A DNA stretch of 64,000 nucleotides, taken from contig VWZL01002048.1 in NCBI GenBank assembly GCA_013396915.1, forward strand, positions 817,744 to 881,743. The letters are read 5' to 3'. The stretch comes from Stercorarius parasiticus. Lineage: Eukaryota; Chordata; Aves; Charadriiformes; Stercorariidae. Under the pieces are notes generated by a model. That model was not told the DNA's origin, did no database searches, and saw only the letters and a program-made list of their open reading frames with translations. Below, piece by piece: positions 1 through 14,400 of the stretch. Made by a program: the position numbers and the translations under genes. Position 1 is the stretch's first letter. Each line of letters begins with the position of its first letter.

Positions 1-2381
1 TTTATGCTGGTTCCCTTGAAATATAGACCAGGTTAATATGGTTGTACACAAGAAAAAAAAAAATAATGAGCAACTGATACTATACCATACTTTCTGAAAA
101 AGAGGAAAAACACAAGCTAAAAATCACTTTAACCTGTATCAAGTAACCTGTACCCAGTCCTCCAAAGGAACACAGCTCTTTGCACAGCGCAACCCCAGTC
201 GGATTGGGGAAACTCCTTGCACAAAGATCTTTGGAAAAGATTTGGAAATTAAAGCTTAATGAAGGTTGAGCCCATCCAATAACGTGTATTGGTGAGACAT
301 GCACAAGACAAATCAGACAGACGTCTAGAAATGACTTTTTATTTCGTGAAGAACACTTGAAAAATAAAGATGAAAGCTTTTCCAGGCTTTGCAATATAAC
401 CATCATAAACTGTGGAATCACAAAGACTCCATTTTAAAAGGTGTTCCCTCTCCCCGCCCCCATTTTTAATGAACTCTCTCATTGTGGAATGACCCACAAT
501 AGTTTTAAGAAAAAAAAATATGCACTTTGAGCCAACATTAGAAATAATCCAAGATTGGTTCAGTGCAGGCGCTGCTACATTAACACTTTAACAAAGGCAC
601 ATACTCAAATCTCCACTTCAGTTCTTGGAATCCGTATTTAAATTTCTCAAAATTTCATGTTTTCAAGAACAGACTAGAGTTATTAAAGGTAGGTGGGAAG
701 GTTGAGCTCCAGTACAGCTGTCCAGCAAGGAACTGGAGGGATTAAAGGGACAGCAAAGTAAGTGCAATGCAATGGAACAATCTGCAAACACAAACCTTTC
801 TTGCTTACCTTAGTAATCAGTCTGCGATAACGTCTGTAAACCCTGGCTCACAAGAACACTTGTTGATATGGAAGAAGGCGATGCAAAATAAGATGGGGAA
901 AGCAGTTGGCTGCCCTCCCCTCAGTCACAAAAATCTATCCAGAAAAGTAGGATTTCGAGATAAAGACTATCTCCAACCGAAACAGCGGGGAAATTTAAAT
1001 ATCCCCTTCTCAAATGAATCGACCTAAGAAAGCACAGAGGCACCTGCTCAACTTCAAAGATATGCAAAGAAATAAATACTAATCATATGCTTCAAGATGC
1101 TTTTGACTTTTTTTTTTTTTTCCCTGTTAGCTGAGAGTGTCAGTTTTTGTCTTGGAGCCATCTAAAATACCAGCATATTGTTAAAAAAGGTAAGTGAGAG
1201 ATCTTCTCACATTAGCCAAAATTTTAGGAGTCTGTTGTACTGGCGTTTTCTACTACAAAATCTACTGCACATGTATAAAACAGGTTAAACATTTATGATA
1301 TTACCCAAAAGTGACTGTTATTTTGTCCTCTCATTATGACAGTTTTAGTTAAGGATACTTCAGGCTTTGCTCGTTTCGGAACGGGTTTCCGGACGTTTGT
1401 GTAGTTTAACATGGCTCTGCAGTGTGTTTGATACCAAACTTCACTCGATTCGGCAATCCCTCCGCACAGGTTCCCAGCCGCAAAAGGCAAACACGTTAGA
1501 TGCCACCAGCACGTCCCTGCTGCCCAGAAATGCTTGGGTGTTATCTTCCATTTTCACTTTATCATTCAGAATATGCTTGAATGAATACGAGTACTGAAAA
1601 TAAATACAAGCCTTTTTTCCTGAGTACAATAAAACCCACTTCAGACCAAGCTCTGGGTTGCTCACATCAGTTCTGCCAATTTTTTCCTTCCCTTTTGTCT
1701 GTTAATGAAGCTTATGGACAACAAAAAAAGCCCTTGAAACTTTAAAATATAAAGTTACCGCACTGTTGTTCCGTATCACATGAAGTCTTCAGGTTTTAGA
1801 GCTTGACAAATTCTAACTTGCCCTTTTTAGAGCCGATTTAGTACACTTCATGCAGAGATTTCCACATTTCCTTCTTTCCTGAAATCTGACTTGAGCTACC
1901 ACAGACTTCAGTTTTTATAGAGACAAAAGCAAATTCCAATATCCCTAGTAACTTCGGTGATCAGAGATGGAAATAAAACTTCTAAAAAGAGATGTTTATG
2001 ACTGTATTAAAAACCCCAGCAAATTGCGTAGTGATGGTGCAAGACATCAGCATCTGACCGACACCAAAAAAAAAAAAAAAGCATTTAGGGCGATTACAAA
2101 ACAGTCACCAAAACATCATACAATATATTAATCCATTTTCTCATGGATAAAGTGCATTTACCTAGCCTGAGAGTAAGTACCACATTGATAAAGGGATGCT
2201 AAAGCACTTCCCCAAGGGAGATTAGAAGAAAATCAAGAGTTATCCTGAATCCTGTATCCAGTTTCTCTCGGTGATTCTTGAAGACACTTTGGGACAGACC
2301 CTCTTGCTGGTCCAGTTGAGGTACTCCATTCCGACCGAGTCCATGGCTAGTACAGTCTGGTCAGCAAATCATCTCCTGGTG
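1..2381. other. USP40 3' UTR and downstream flank
   Basis: This stretch follows the USP40 stop codon on the minus strand and must contain its 3' UTR. The nearest canonical minus-strand AATAAA that I see reads from 343 to 338, with a TATAAA variant near 1915, so the UTR end is not fixed. Plus-strand AATAAA hexamers occur near 364, 1072, 1595 and 1628. In human the gene DGKD converges on USP40 tail to tail, so these could belong to a convergent 3' UTR, but no coding sequence for it is present. Small open frames here have no recognisable domain. Confidence 0.5.
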
Positions 2382-2490
2382 CTATCTGAAAACTCCCACA
2401 TTGATAGAAAGAGCGACTTCTGGTTTACGGGGCTTAATGCTCAGCTTCTCATCAGAGAAAACATGGTCCTGTAAGCGTTCGGCTTGACGA
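2382..2490 (-). CDS. USP40: USP40 coding exon 31 (terminal, stop codon)
   Basis: Encodes residues 1209-1244, ending [14 protein letters not shown] before a TAG at 2384-2382. The mammalian protein ends in the closely similar SLSIHVGSFR. The 3' UTR continues towards position 1. Confidence 0.93.
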
Positions 2491-5400
2491 CTATTAAAAA
2501 AAAAAAAATTAAGATGTCTAATATTAGTGTTGAGCCTTAACACCAACAGCAGCACGAGCCTGGACTGGAACCCGATTTCCACATAGTTGTAAGGGTGCCA
2601 TTGCAAGCTCACACTTACAACCTGTGCAGGGCCAGCACAGCAAAAGGGTTCGTTTTTCATCTCCAGAGGCCGTGACAGATTCTGCAGTGTGTTGCAAGAG
2701 GGAAAAATAAGGCTCGGTGTAGAAACGTGGCGCTTAAAGCCAGGAATTTGAATTACCCGAGCACTTCCTTCAGGACTACTGGAATTGTGTGCTCTGACAG
2801 CACCCAGCCAGCACTGTCCCCAAAAAATTATCCAGGTATCAAGCTAGTCTGAAAAGCAGCAAAGAACAGTTTGCGTATTTCTAAAGAAAAATAAATGTAA
2901 ATACTCAATACCTTTTCTTTTTTTCTAATGCAAGCTGCCTTTGTTTCTCTTTTCCAACATCATCTCTCACGGTGCTGAAGTCCTTAGTGTCATCAAGGAG
3001 AAGATTCTGTTGTGAAAAAGGATTGAGTATACTAGCTTGTAATTTTCATCTCCCAAAACTATTTCCCACGTTACTCAGTTCACACAATTGATTTTCAGTG
3101 CGTTTCCTTAAAACAGTTTTATAGCGACTAACTCCAAGTTAACTAGGTGGCAAAGATTCAAAAAGGCAGAAAAAATATTTAGACTCCTCTCTAGTTTTTG
3201 CATTGAACAGTGAATTTGCATTATTCGGAGATTTCTCTCCATAGCCTAATGCATCAGGATAGGACATCAGACTTTTCGCGTACTGTTTTAAACCCCAGGA
3301 AGTATGTTCTTTCAGAGTCTCCTAAATAAGCCTTATTGCTAATTCAGAGCTCAATATGCTGCTCTGTAATTCTTATTTAAATAATTAAATAGATCTGTAA
3401 TAACTCCTTGGAAAACGTAATGGTTTACATTTACAACATGGTTGTTAAAGGGCGCTGTGCTTGGATTTTACTCACGAGTTGGGAGAAAAAAAAAAAGTCA
3501 ACAAAATGAGGGCAAGAAGAAAAGATCCAGTTTCTTCTTGATAGTGTTCGAATGTAGAAGAGAAAGTGACTGCTTGCACTGGCTGAGAGCAGCACATGAG
3601 CCTCTGAAGTATTGCCCTCTAGTGCCGGTACCAAGATAATAAGGGGAAAAGCATGAAAGTTCCATCGGGTTGATAAGGAAAACCCACCAGCAGCAACAAA
3701 TTTCCTACCCACACAATGTACTGTCCCGATTCACATACCAGGACTTTCACAGAGATGTAGCAGGATGCAGGAAAAGCAGGAAGAAATTCAGATACTGCAA
3801 AGCGCGCAGTGGATGAATCTAATCCTTGTGCAACAATTAAAGCCAAGTTAATTTACCTTCACCCCAATGATATCTCCATCTTTCAGGTGATAAGGCGCCA
3901 ACTGTAAACTCTCCTGCTTTTTCTTCCGTTTCCTCTTTGAAATTTGCTGTGTCTGAATAAAATCAAAACAGGAGATCTGTACGTGGCACATTTCAGAAAT
4001 CTGCTTGAACATGTTTGCTCAAGAACTGCAGCACAAACCAACACATGCATCTCCCAAAACAAGGGTCGGATTCTGTCATACCAGAGCTTACCCAGCTAGA
4101 TATTGGCAGCCACTCAAATTTTTCAGGCAAGTATTTGGCTATTTCAATTTTATCTACAGGGAGACAATAGTGAGAAGCCACTCGTTGCCTCAGTGCCCAG
4201 GTCGTGCACTCTTTGGAGATATCCCACACCAGATCTGTGGAGTCATAGTAGTCCCTCTCCCCTGGTATGCCCATCTGGACTCGAAGCAGAAGTTCATGGG
4301 GGCTGTCATCAGGAAGAGAAAACAGACCGTTCTTGTGAGTCACGCTTTCGGAATCCGGAATCCCCTCACTCCCTCCTGCCCTCCCTTATTTTTGTTTGTG
4401 GAAAACAAAAAATAACCCCCAAAGTCTTCTCGCATACTGCTACCTGAAATCCTGACAGAAAGTATTTCAGTTTAAAGCTGCTCAATTAAGTCTCGTCTCA
4501 AAGGCACCGCTGTAAGAAATAAGTATCTTGAGATCTTACCCCAAATGCTCTTCCTTTTGCAAAGCTTCTATGCAGATTTCCACTCGGGAGCCCAGCTTAT
4601 AGTCACTGAAAATAAAACAAAGATCATACACATTTCCAGTCGCATATTCTAAATTCCCGAGAAGAAAACCTGTTTTAGTCGAGTAGACCTGTAAGCGCAT
4701 CTTACATCTGGAAAACCAAAGCAAGAGGTTATCGGAAACAAAAATGAAAAACTCAGAGAAGTACAAAAATGGCATTTAAGAACGTCTAAAACGAAGCTTA
4801 GCATAATAAGCACGGTATGATCAACTCATGCTCACACCTCTCCCTTCCACAGCTCTCGAGTCAAAAACTGAAGTAATCAGAAATGAGCTTTACGTTGACA
4901 TTTGATTGTTTCCCCACCAGACCACCCCACAATCCAATGCAATGCTACTTGAGCGTTCAGTAAGAAACCTACTTGAGCTGTTGCTTATTGTTTCGTAAAA
5001 GCTTGCCCAGGCGCTTACTCTCCAGCGTCCACGCTCTGAGAAATGAGGGTAGTGGGACAATCTGCTCCTGGCAGTATGGTAGGGTCATAGCCTGAAAAAA
5101 GAAACATCTCTTCAATAATTTCAGCAGCCAGTCTTCTTGAAAACAAAACAAAACAAACCTCTTGATTAATTCTCAATGCAATACTGAAGCAATCAGAAAC
5201 AGGGCAAGGTATTTAGATTTATTCCACACCAGCTGTTGCTTGTGACTTACAGGTAGTGGCTATGATGGACATATTTGCCTTTCAATCTCAAAGCAAGTTG
5301 GACTTCACTCCCTCCCAACATTTCTTACTTAACTTACGTTTCAAAAGTACTGAGTTTCTTTTTTTAACCAAAATTTGTATAACTGGGAGGGAATGAGGCT

Positions 5401-8400
5401 GACAGAATCATGACCCCAATCTCTAACCAAGTGCTGAGCAAGCTCCTTTAAGCCCTTACCAAGGATACAATACTCTTTCCATGCCAAGACAACTCTCCTT
5501 GTTCACAAGATGCAGTCAGTCAGTTTTTCATAGCATTAGTTTGCCAGAGACTGAAACTGAAGTCGTACCAAAAACAGTAAATGTTGTTATGGATCAGAAT
5601 CGGATGAGACATCCTACCCCATGCGCTTTAAGTAGAACAGCCAACTGGCTAAACAATACAGAGCCTTATGATAGGGCTGTTTTATGTCTTTTTGTGGGTT
5701 TGGTTTTTTTGGTTGTTTTTTTGATTTTTTTTTCTGCTTTTGCAGGGTTTTTTTTTCCCATTCTGGTTTGAGTTTTAGTGTATTAAAATCATACTTTAAT
5801 GGTTAAAAAAAGCATATAAAGGCACCTTAGTTTCTGGCCAAAGAAACTAAGCTACACCTTCCTCAATGACAAACATGACCTTCTGTGCATCAAATGCAAT
5901 TCTTTATTCATTATATTCAACATACAAAAAAAAAAAAAAAAAGAAGCCGACGCAGAAAACTAATATACAGGAACAATGTGGAAATGGAAAGTGGCTTTTT
6001 AGGAAGTGCTTGTATGTGTGTGCTTCTCATGAATAATTTTTACGCTGTGAAATAAAGATAGGGCTGCAAGCCAAAGTTCCAGATGAAGTGCAACAAGGCT
6101 TTCGCAGGTCAGGACACATGACAGGTAGAATGGCAACTGCAGGAGACATACTAAGGAAGTCTCTGAGCTACATGCTCCAACTGCCTCTTGGTACTTACCA
6201 CTGAACATGGCATATAAGCAAATGCCATATCAGAACATACTGGAGACAAGGGAAAAGGAAATAAAAAATAGGTATTAATAGAGCTCAATTAATCACAGTG
6301 TTGCTGTACATTTCCAATACAGGAGAACATCTAACCTGCATCTTCAGATCTTCCAAAGAAGCTTCTCCTGCTATTTCTATGCTGCCAGCATAACAAAGAT
6401 CCATGTCTGTGTGGATGTATTCTGGTGAATCTTTAGATGGGGGAAGAGAGGAGAGGAAGAAAGAAACGGCAAGGGAGTCAACATGACTTCATTTATCATC
6501 CTAAGAGACAACAGTCACTTCAAGGTGAGATTTCACTTACAGGAGGGACCTGACCTCAATTTTTTTTGGAGGACAGTTCAATAAACATAATATATAGTTG
6601 ATAGAATACATTCCGTTAGTTGCCAAATAGGAAGAGTTCCAACTGAACCCATACTGCAAATTTTGAAACTAAGATTAGTCATTCACATTTGTAGATAGTA
6701 TTAAATTATTGGTTAGAACTCTGAAATATAAAGCGTGTTGCCGAGGAAAGTTAAATCTGCTCTTAACTATGCTACTGAAATAATGGGGGGAGAAAATAAA
6801 ACTCAGAAGACATTTGAGAGAAAAGCAGAAAAACGTGAATAAATCTTCTAAAAGGAGAGGGATCCTGCTCTGTAACACAACTCGGTAGCCAAGGAAGAAT
6901 ATTATTTTTGCTGGAGAAAGGAAAATCAGTTTGTTTTCCATTTTCCAATTCGCAGTTGTCCCCACTTCATTTTCTTCTTCCTTCTTAACCCGCACTTGAT
7001 ATTCCTACCCTAGCTGGTTTTTTATTTAAACTTTAGAAGAATAAACGCAGGTTAAAATACTGATTCTCGTGCCTTTCATTCTATGTAAGATTTACTCATT
7101 GCTCCTTTTTACAGCTTCTCAAAAAGCAACATAGCCTGAAGTGAATTCAATGTGATACTAGGAGTCTGGCGTTTGAAACCAATCACCTGTACGCTCACTG
7201 AGTAGATGCTTTACAATACTGCCACCACGTTGAGGTATAGAGGAGGCATTTTATTTACTGACAAGTAAATTGCCCTGCTTCAGAATTTAGCAGAGGTCTT
7301 ACCCTTAAACAAATAACGGTAAGAAACATCAGAACAGTACCACCCAGCATTCATGGCCTTGTAAAAAATTGCATCTGTTTCTTAAGTGGCTCCTTTCACC
7401 ATAAATTTGCTGAAACTTATACAGTGACTCATAGGCTTCAGAAGGATTTTACTACTTTAGACTAGAATTTTGGTTTTGACTCAAAGCCCTCAGTGTGATC
7501 ATGGACAATCAGGCCACACTTTCAAAAACAGGTTCCTTTCAAAAACTGATCAAGCTTACCTCCTGCAGGAGACACCTGCAAAGCATCCATCTTGCAGGTC
7601 ATCCCATTGACTTGGTCTTGGGCATTCTCTCCATGTTTCATATGACTCGAAGGCTTGAGCCACCAGATGGGTATTTTCAGGAAACCCTGAAAAGTGAATG
7701 GAAAATACTGACTAGCTCATGTGTTTCAATGCAGACAATGAAAAATTTAACCTTCATCTCAGGGAGAAGGAAAAGACTTGTTCAGATCTGAGCTTTTGTG
7801 AAGGCATTGACATTCATCTAAGATCGCACGTCATCAACTCTCGCTTCCTACTTCTACAGGGACTAAAGTGAAAAAAAATCCAGCCTCATGTAGCCTAACA
7901 TCGCCATCCTGGCTCTATTGGATGTCCTGGCATCCAACATTAGCAATGCAACTCGGTGGCACTGTTGTCTGAAGATCTGGACGCAGATACGGCCTTGCCA
8001 GAGGAAGCCAGATTTGTCTAAGCTCACCAACTGCAATGCTGCTCTGCCGCTTCAGAAACTCCCAATTTTCTTACCTGCTCTGCATGGCCAGGAAAGGACA
8101 CTAAGTTGGTACCCGTCTCCTTTCCCGAGCGGGTGAGGCTTCCTTTCTTTCAGATGCAGTTCTGAACTGGGCTGTTAACACCCCCTGCACTGCTGCTGTA
8201 AGCTCTTATCCTACTTTTTTTTTTTTTTCTGAGAACAAATGTATTAAAAATACCTGGGTTTACTTTATGAAGCTTTATTCACCATGGATATGCTAAGATC
8301 CACGTTGTCTGCCCACTGGATCTTAGAAACACCTATAGCTTTCTGTTTCAACTTCCATTGCCCTGTACACCCCCCCCGCCCCGCCTCGCTCCCCATAACC

Positions 8401-11400
8401 AGCAGTGGGAGTCATGATGGCTGCACCTGGACTTTGGGGGATGGATGGCAACATGGTAGCCAAATGCCGTCTGGAACATGGACCCAGATGTCTGGCTGGT
8501 ATGCAAATATGACTACAAGTCAGTCATCCTTAGCTCTACAAATAGTGGCTAGCCCAAGGCCTCTTGAGCTTTCCTGGAGTAGGCTGCGTGCTGGGATCTG
8601 CTCCTTGAGGAAGGACACCTACGGATGGAGTGGGGACTTCTTGCACCAACAGAGCCTCGGTAAGCACCTAACAACAGCATGCTAAACTTTGAAATCTCAG
8701 CTGATATAAAAGGATTGATTGTGCATGTATAATGCTTTAGACATAAACCACTGACCAAGTCCGGGACTAGGAATGGAACCAGCCACTCCTAGATCCTGAG
8801 AAGGAGTTTACAAAACAAGGGGGTCCTTTCTGAACCTCATGATTCAGCGGGAGGGTCTCCCTAACGGTTTTGTTTCTCCTGCTATTCTACACAGTAGATA
8901 ACCGAGTCTCGCTATTGAATTTTGTTAAATCACTGTCACATTTACTGTAGCATGTTGTGAAATCGGTTTTTTGTACCGATAAATACATTTCTGCTTTTCT
9001 CCTGGAACTGAGGTGGATCAGTTCATCCACAATAACGGTACAGACCCATGTTTTTCCATGCTGCTTATATCTGCTCATTAAGGCAGCAAGTGTGGTTAGT
9101 TCTCTTGTCCCCTCCACAGCCATAGCTGGGTCACAGCCTGAGGAAAACATGCCAGGGTGTGAAGGCAGTCACTTACATGAGATTTTGTCTATGCAGGTCA
9201 AAAATCTGAGCTTTAAGTAATGCCTACAGGGTGTAAAGATCAGAGGCTTTATGACCGCATCGGTGAAAAACTCTCAAAATCTGTTGGATAAATGGTAAAT
9301 CTTGTAATACCTCTATGGGTCTGCAGAAAAAGCTTTGGCATGAGAGTCACGAAACCACAATCCATATGAAAACATACGTTCAGAGGGAGGGGGTTGATGG
9401 AAATGGAGACGGGTATACCACATCTGTCAAAATAGATTAGGGCTGTAACTAGTCCTATAACATGCCAACAGAATTAACTGCCTCGGTGGCCTCCTGTAAC
9501 TCCTGCTGCAGCCATCCCTTAGAAGATAATATCTTGGCAATGTTCAACAGTGCAAATTTGCTTTAAGACTTGACTGATGTTGTTTTCAAAGATAGTCACT
9601 TGCAAAAAATTTCTCCCAACAGGCTCCTCCCATCACATTGGCAGCACAGCCCCAAGGATGCGAGGTCCTGTGCTCCTCACCCCCTCATGGCTCAGTGCCA
9701 TCACTTCTCCACACTCCAGGGACTGGGCCAGCGGACGGAGAAGAACAGCTCGTGCACCACTTGGCAATTGGCAATTCTTTTAGGGAGTGCTGGGAGACTT
9801 TAAACAGGGTGGTCATGCCTGCCTGTGGGATGTCTGCTTTGCTCCCTCTTAGCCGCTGTCGGACATGGGGGGGGCTGCGCCACTTGTAGGGAAGCAGGTG
9901 GGTGGGGGGGTCACTGAAGATCTCCCACTCTCCTGCAACACTCTTGCCATCATCTTGTCAAGGGCACCCCAGGCATGGGATGAGGAGGGGGCTGGAGCCT
10001 GGGGCACACAAGGGGAGGTGGTGGGCAGTCCCTGTGGCCAAGGGGCAGCAGAATGGCACAGGGGAGCAATCCCCAGCAAAGGTGCCCTTAGCCCCCCATC
10101 TTTTTCCTCCCACATTAGGGCATCTTTTAGGTCACAGCTCCCAAAACAGCCATATTTGGCAACATGTAACCATCACAGTGGCCTCCTGATGTTAAAAGCC
10201 ACCTGACTGCCTTCTGTTCTGAGCCTTATAAGGACCCCAGTAACTAGCCGGCGATTGACCTTCAAGGCCTTTTGATGCTGCTCAGGCAGCTGATGGAGGT
10301 AGATCCACCCGAAGACAGAGAAGAGCCCATGGCAGAGAAGAGCCCATGGCAGAGAAGAGCCCATGGCAGAGAAGAGCCCATGGCAGAGAAGAGCCCATGG
10401 AAGTGGATCCATCTCCAGCATGGCTCTCCGGGCACCACTTCACTATGCCAGGGCTCACCTCCATGACACCACCCCAACACCAGGCCAGGAGCACCCGGCC
10501 AGTGCCTGGCATTAGCTGGGAGGCCCGGCATCTGTCCCCAGCCATCCTGCGGGATCACCCATTCCACCTCCTGGCAATTAGCAATTACTTTGTTGGCTTT
10601 CTCTCCCATTCCTCCCCCCAGCTCCTCCTGAAGGGGTGCAGTCTTTTCAGCTCTGAGCCCCAAGAAAAGGGGACCAGACAACACGGCTTCTGCAGCCAAG
10701 GTGACATGAGTCATTCCTCAGAGGACCACTGATGTCCCTCGGGCCTGGAGGTTGGGTCCCTTCACTCTGAGGATGGTTGAAGATGAAGCTGGACCCTCCA
10801 TGGCAGTGCATGAAGAACAACAGATCAAGCAAAGAAGTTAGAGACAGCTGTTCCTCTAGAGAGGCGGCAGACCACAGGTCTGCCAGGAAGAAGTGCTGGC
10901 CTTTGGCATGAAGGTGCCTTCTAGCTGCTTCATTAGTTCTTTCCAAGATTGAGCATTGCTTTATTTTTTAAAAAAACCAATAAAATAAAAAAAGAACAGT
11001 AAAGATGCTCTCTTCCTCTCTTACTTAGAGCTTTGCATTTGGACTCAGAGCTCTGTCTCCTCCTGGTCTCCCCTGTCCAGGACAGACAACTGATGGTTGG
11101 GGCGTGGGCCCAGCCCACAGCCTTTGAGAATGGTGGGGGGCTGGGGCACACAGTGTATGAGGGCAGGCTGAGGTATCTGCCTCTGGTCACAAGGGTGGTG
11201 AGACACTGGAGCAGGTTGCCCAGAGAGGCTGTGGATGCCGCATCCCTGAAGGTGCTTCCGGGTGAGGTTGGATGTGGCTTTGAGCAGCCTGGTCTAGTGA
11301 AAGATCAGAACTAGGTGATCTTTAAAGATCCCTTCCAACCCAAACCATCCTATGATACTGCTTGAGGTTTCTATTTGTATAACAATCCCTGACAAGGTGG

Positions 11401-14400
11401 TCTCCCAGCAGGGCCACCCTCAGTACGTTTCAAATGCCATCCTCAGTACAAATCCGAACTGAAGGCAAACACTTAAGTTCCTCTGTTTTTATGATTTTGT
11501 AGTGTAAGAGTTGTGCCTTCACAAGAACCTTGCGTGCCAGAAACGCTGATTTCCTCCAGATCTGTCAACCTTAGCATACTTACAGGCAAAGAAGCTGCAG
11601 TGGGCAAGCCTTTTACTACAGAAGTTGAAAAAAGAATAAATCTAGACAGACTTAAGAACATTATAAATGTTGACTGTAAGCAAAAAAAGGTGTAAAACTA
11701 CAAAAAGCTTTATTCATTACCTGCTGGCCAGAATTTTCAAATGAAACTTTTCTAAAGTAAGCATAATAAAGGAAACTATTGGCATATTCAAGTCTCCAGA
11801 CACTGACAACTGACTAAAGAACACAAACTCGTTTTACCTTTGGTGGAAGCTTTCCTTCTGTTATAACCAAAGTATCTCCTCTGCAAACATTAAGTTCCTT
11901 CAAAGTGGCATTCTGTAGGAAGAGAAAGCACAGCACGCTTGTTAGCCTACATTTTCTTGTGCTTTGTTTCCTAAAGTATACATTGGTGGTTTTTTTTAAG
12001 CAAAGCATGCCAAAGGTCCAAGGTGTTTTGCTTTGCCAAAGAGCACAGAAATATTCATTTAACATCGCCTGCTTGGAGACTGTTTTGCAGCAGCACACAA
12101 GTATTACACCTACAGGATGCTCTGCGGGGCGTCCTTCCAGAGCATCCTTTGCACTTGTGCATCTCACCAACTGAACACCCCGTACATCTTTGCAGATGTA
12201 TCTTTAAAGTATTGTGAGCCTAGACTTTAGAAAAAAAACTATGTAGATATGGCTTTATCCTAGTCCCTGAAATTAAAAGGCAGGTGCACAAGATTTACAT
12301 TTTAACCACAGGTATCCCCACACTGTTGTCCTAAGGCCCTGTGAAAGTAAAACAGGGTGGATAGTAATGTAGCACACACAAAACCACCACGCATTTGCTT
12401 TACTGCAGCTCTTTTCAGGGAAAGTATCTAGAGAAAAATGGAGTAAATAAACTACCGCGTGATTCAAGTCAAAAATAGGATCCTCTTACTTCCTGGCTTA
12501 ATGCTTCCCCTGCTTCATAGCACCAGTCAATCCTTCTCAAATGCCAGTTGTCACCTACCAAAACACAAAAACATACATATGGCAAACTAATTACTTAACA
12601 CCACTGTTTAAAAAAAAAAAGACAACAAAAAAACACCAAAAAAACCCAAAAACATTGCAAAACTTTTAGTAAGTGTTAAGGTGTTCTTTTGCTTAGTTTT
12701 TGTTTGTTTTTATAAACACATATCTGACAACATGAATGAAATACCACCTTCATGTGCTTCCCCAGACCCTAGAAACACTTCGCTGTTTGGAAATGGTCTT
12801 TTACTTAACACAAATGTCTCTTCCTCACCTGCCTAATTGATTTCCCTGGTTTAAGAGGAAAGCGAAAGAATTGGGTTGACAACACNTTTGACAACACTTG
12901 GCCAAAAAGAAGGGGGGGGTGGGGTGGGGGGTGGTGTAGAAAATTAAAATGTTGAGAATGGAAAACAGCCTGGAAACACTGAGTGTGAATTAATGATGAA
13001 ATTCCCATGTCAATACAACATTTGAATCAATGACAGGCTCCTTAAAATAAAAACTATACGGAAAAATCCAACTTCCCCTCCCCAAGTGTCTACCTACTTG
13101 AAAAAAAAAAAAAGAAAAAAAACGGATGGTGTAGTCCAGAAACTACAATACTTTAGATTTAGCACCTACACAGGAAGCGCACCAGGTACAGAAGGAACAA
13201 ATACAATTGAACTCTTTAATTTGACCAAAATAACCAATGAAAATGCACTTTATTCTTTGCACGGTACAAAATTTGANAAAGACAACAAAAAAACACCAAA
13301 AAAACCCAAAAACATTGCAAAACTTTTAGTAAGTGTTAAGGTGTTCTTTTGCTTAGTTTTTGTTTGTTTTTATAAACACATATCTGACAACATGAATGAA
13401 ATACCACCTTCATGTGCTTCCCCAGACCCTAGAAACACTTCGCTGTTTGGAAATGGTCTTTTACTTAACACAAATGTCTCTTCCTCACCTGCCTAATTGA
13501 TTTCCCTGGTTTAAGAGGAAAGCGAAAGAATTGGGTTGACAACACTTGGCCAAAAAGAAGGGGGGGGTGGGGTGGGGGGGGGTGTAGAAAATTAAAATGT
13601 TGAGAATGGAAAACAGCCTGGAAACACTGAGTGTGAATTAATGATGAAATTCCCATGTCAATACAACATTTGAATCAATGACAGGCTCCTTAAAATAAAA
13701 ACTATACGGAAAAATCNAAACTCCAACTCCCCCTCCCCAAGTGTCAACCTAATTGAAAAAAAAAAAAAGAAAAAAAACGGATGGTGTAGTCCAGAAACTA
13801 CAATACTTTAGATTTAGCACCTACACAGGAAGCGCACCAGGTACAGAAGGAACAAATACAATTGAACTCTTTAATTTGACCAAAATAACCAATGAAAATG
13901 CACTTTATTCTTTGCACGGTACAAAATTTGACTTTCATAACTAATAAAACCCAAGCCCAGAAGGCATCTCATCAATAAATTCTGGGGGGTGGGGGGGAGG
14001 AAATCCCTTGAAGTCTTTTTAAACAACAAAACCATCAAAATCCACTGAAGTCTGACACTTCTTTGAATGAGAGGAGTCAGATCACAAATTGCTATGCAAG
14101 GCCAAATTCGATTTTTCCAAAATAGTAATATAAAACAAAGCAATAAAGATAGAACCATTGTTCTGTCTGTGAATTTTGCCCTGTTTTGATTACGTAGAAA
14201 GCCCGAGACTGATTTTCAAGAGCAACTGCACAGTCAGCTTCTAAAAGAGCCAGACTGCAAGTTTATAATTCTTTCCTCTCCTCGCATTACAATGACACGT
14301 ATCACTGTAACAAACTTAGGACTTTTAAGTTTTAGGGTTGCAAGAGCCATCTTAGAAATCTGGAAATTCCTTTTTTTAAAAAAAAAAATCATTAAATAAC

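Larger units (their letters stand above)
7687..11837. other. Large USP40 intron (between coding exons 23 and 24)
   Basis: A 4.15-kb intron. It holds a plus-strand CR1 3' end (11160-11358), a 17-bp minisatellite (10316-10403) and a GC-rich stretch (about 9630-10720) that opens all frames without any recognisable domain. The open frame at 8284-8685 (133 codons) also matches nothing I know. The phrase TGGCAATTNGCAATT occurs near 9765 and again near 10573, so part of the GC-rich stretch may be an internal duplication. Confidence 0.5.

Noticed and set aside
8284..8685. 133-codon plus-strand open frame in a USP40 intron
   Set aside because: Composition is irregular and there is no known domain. 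A retroelement origin was considered, but no LTR, primer-binding site or reverse-transcriptase motif is visible.
10262..10732. Open frames of 128-150 codons with repeated [21 protein letters not shown] and [21 protein letters not shown] motifs
   Set aside because: They are frame-cycled translations of the 17-bp minisatellite and its GC-rich flank, present in several frames on both strands.
13980..14000. G-rich tract (and similar ones near 12909 and 13561) as G-quadruplex regulators
   Set aside because: The runs are short, lie in intron sequence and the last two are inside the suspect duplicated block, so there is no evidence of function.
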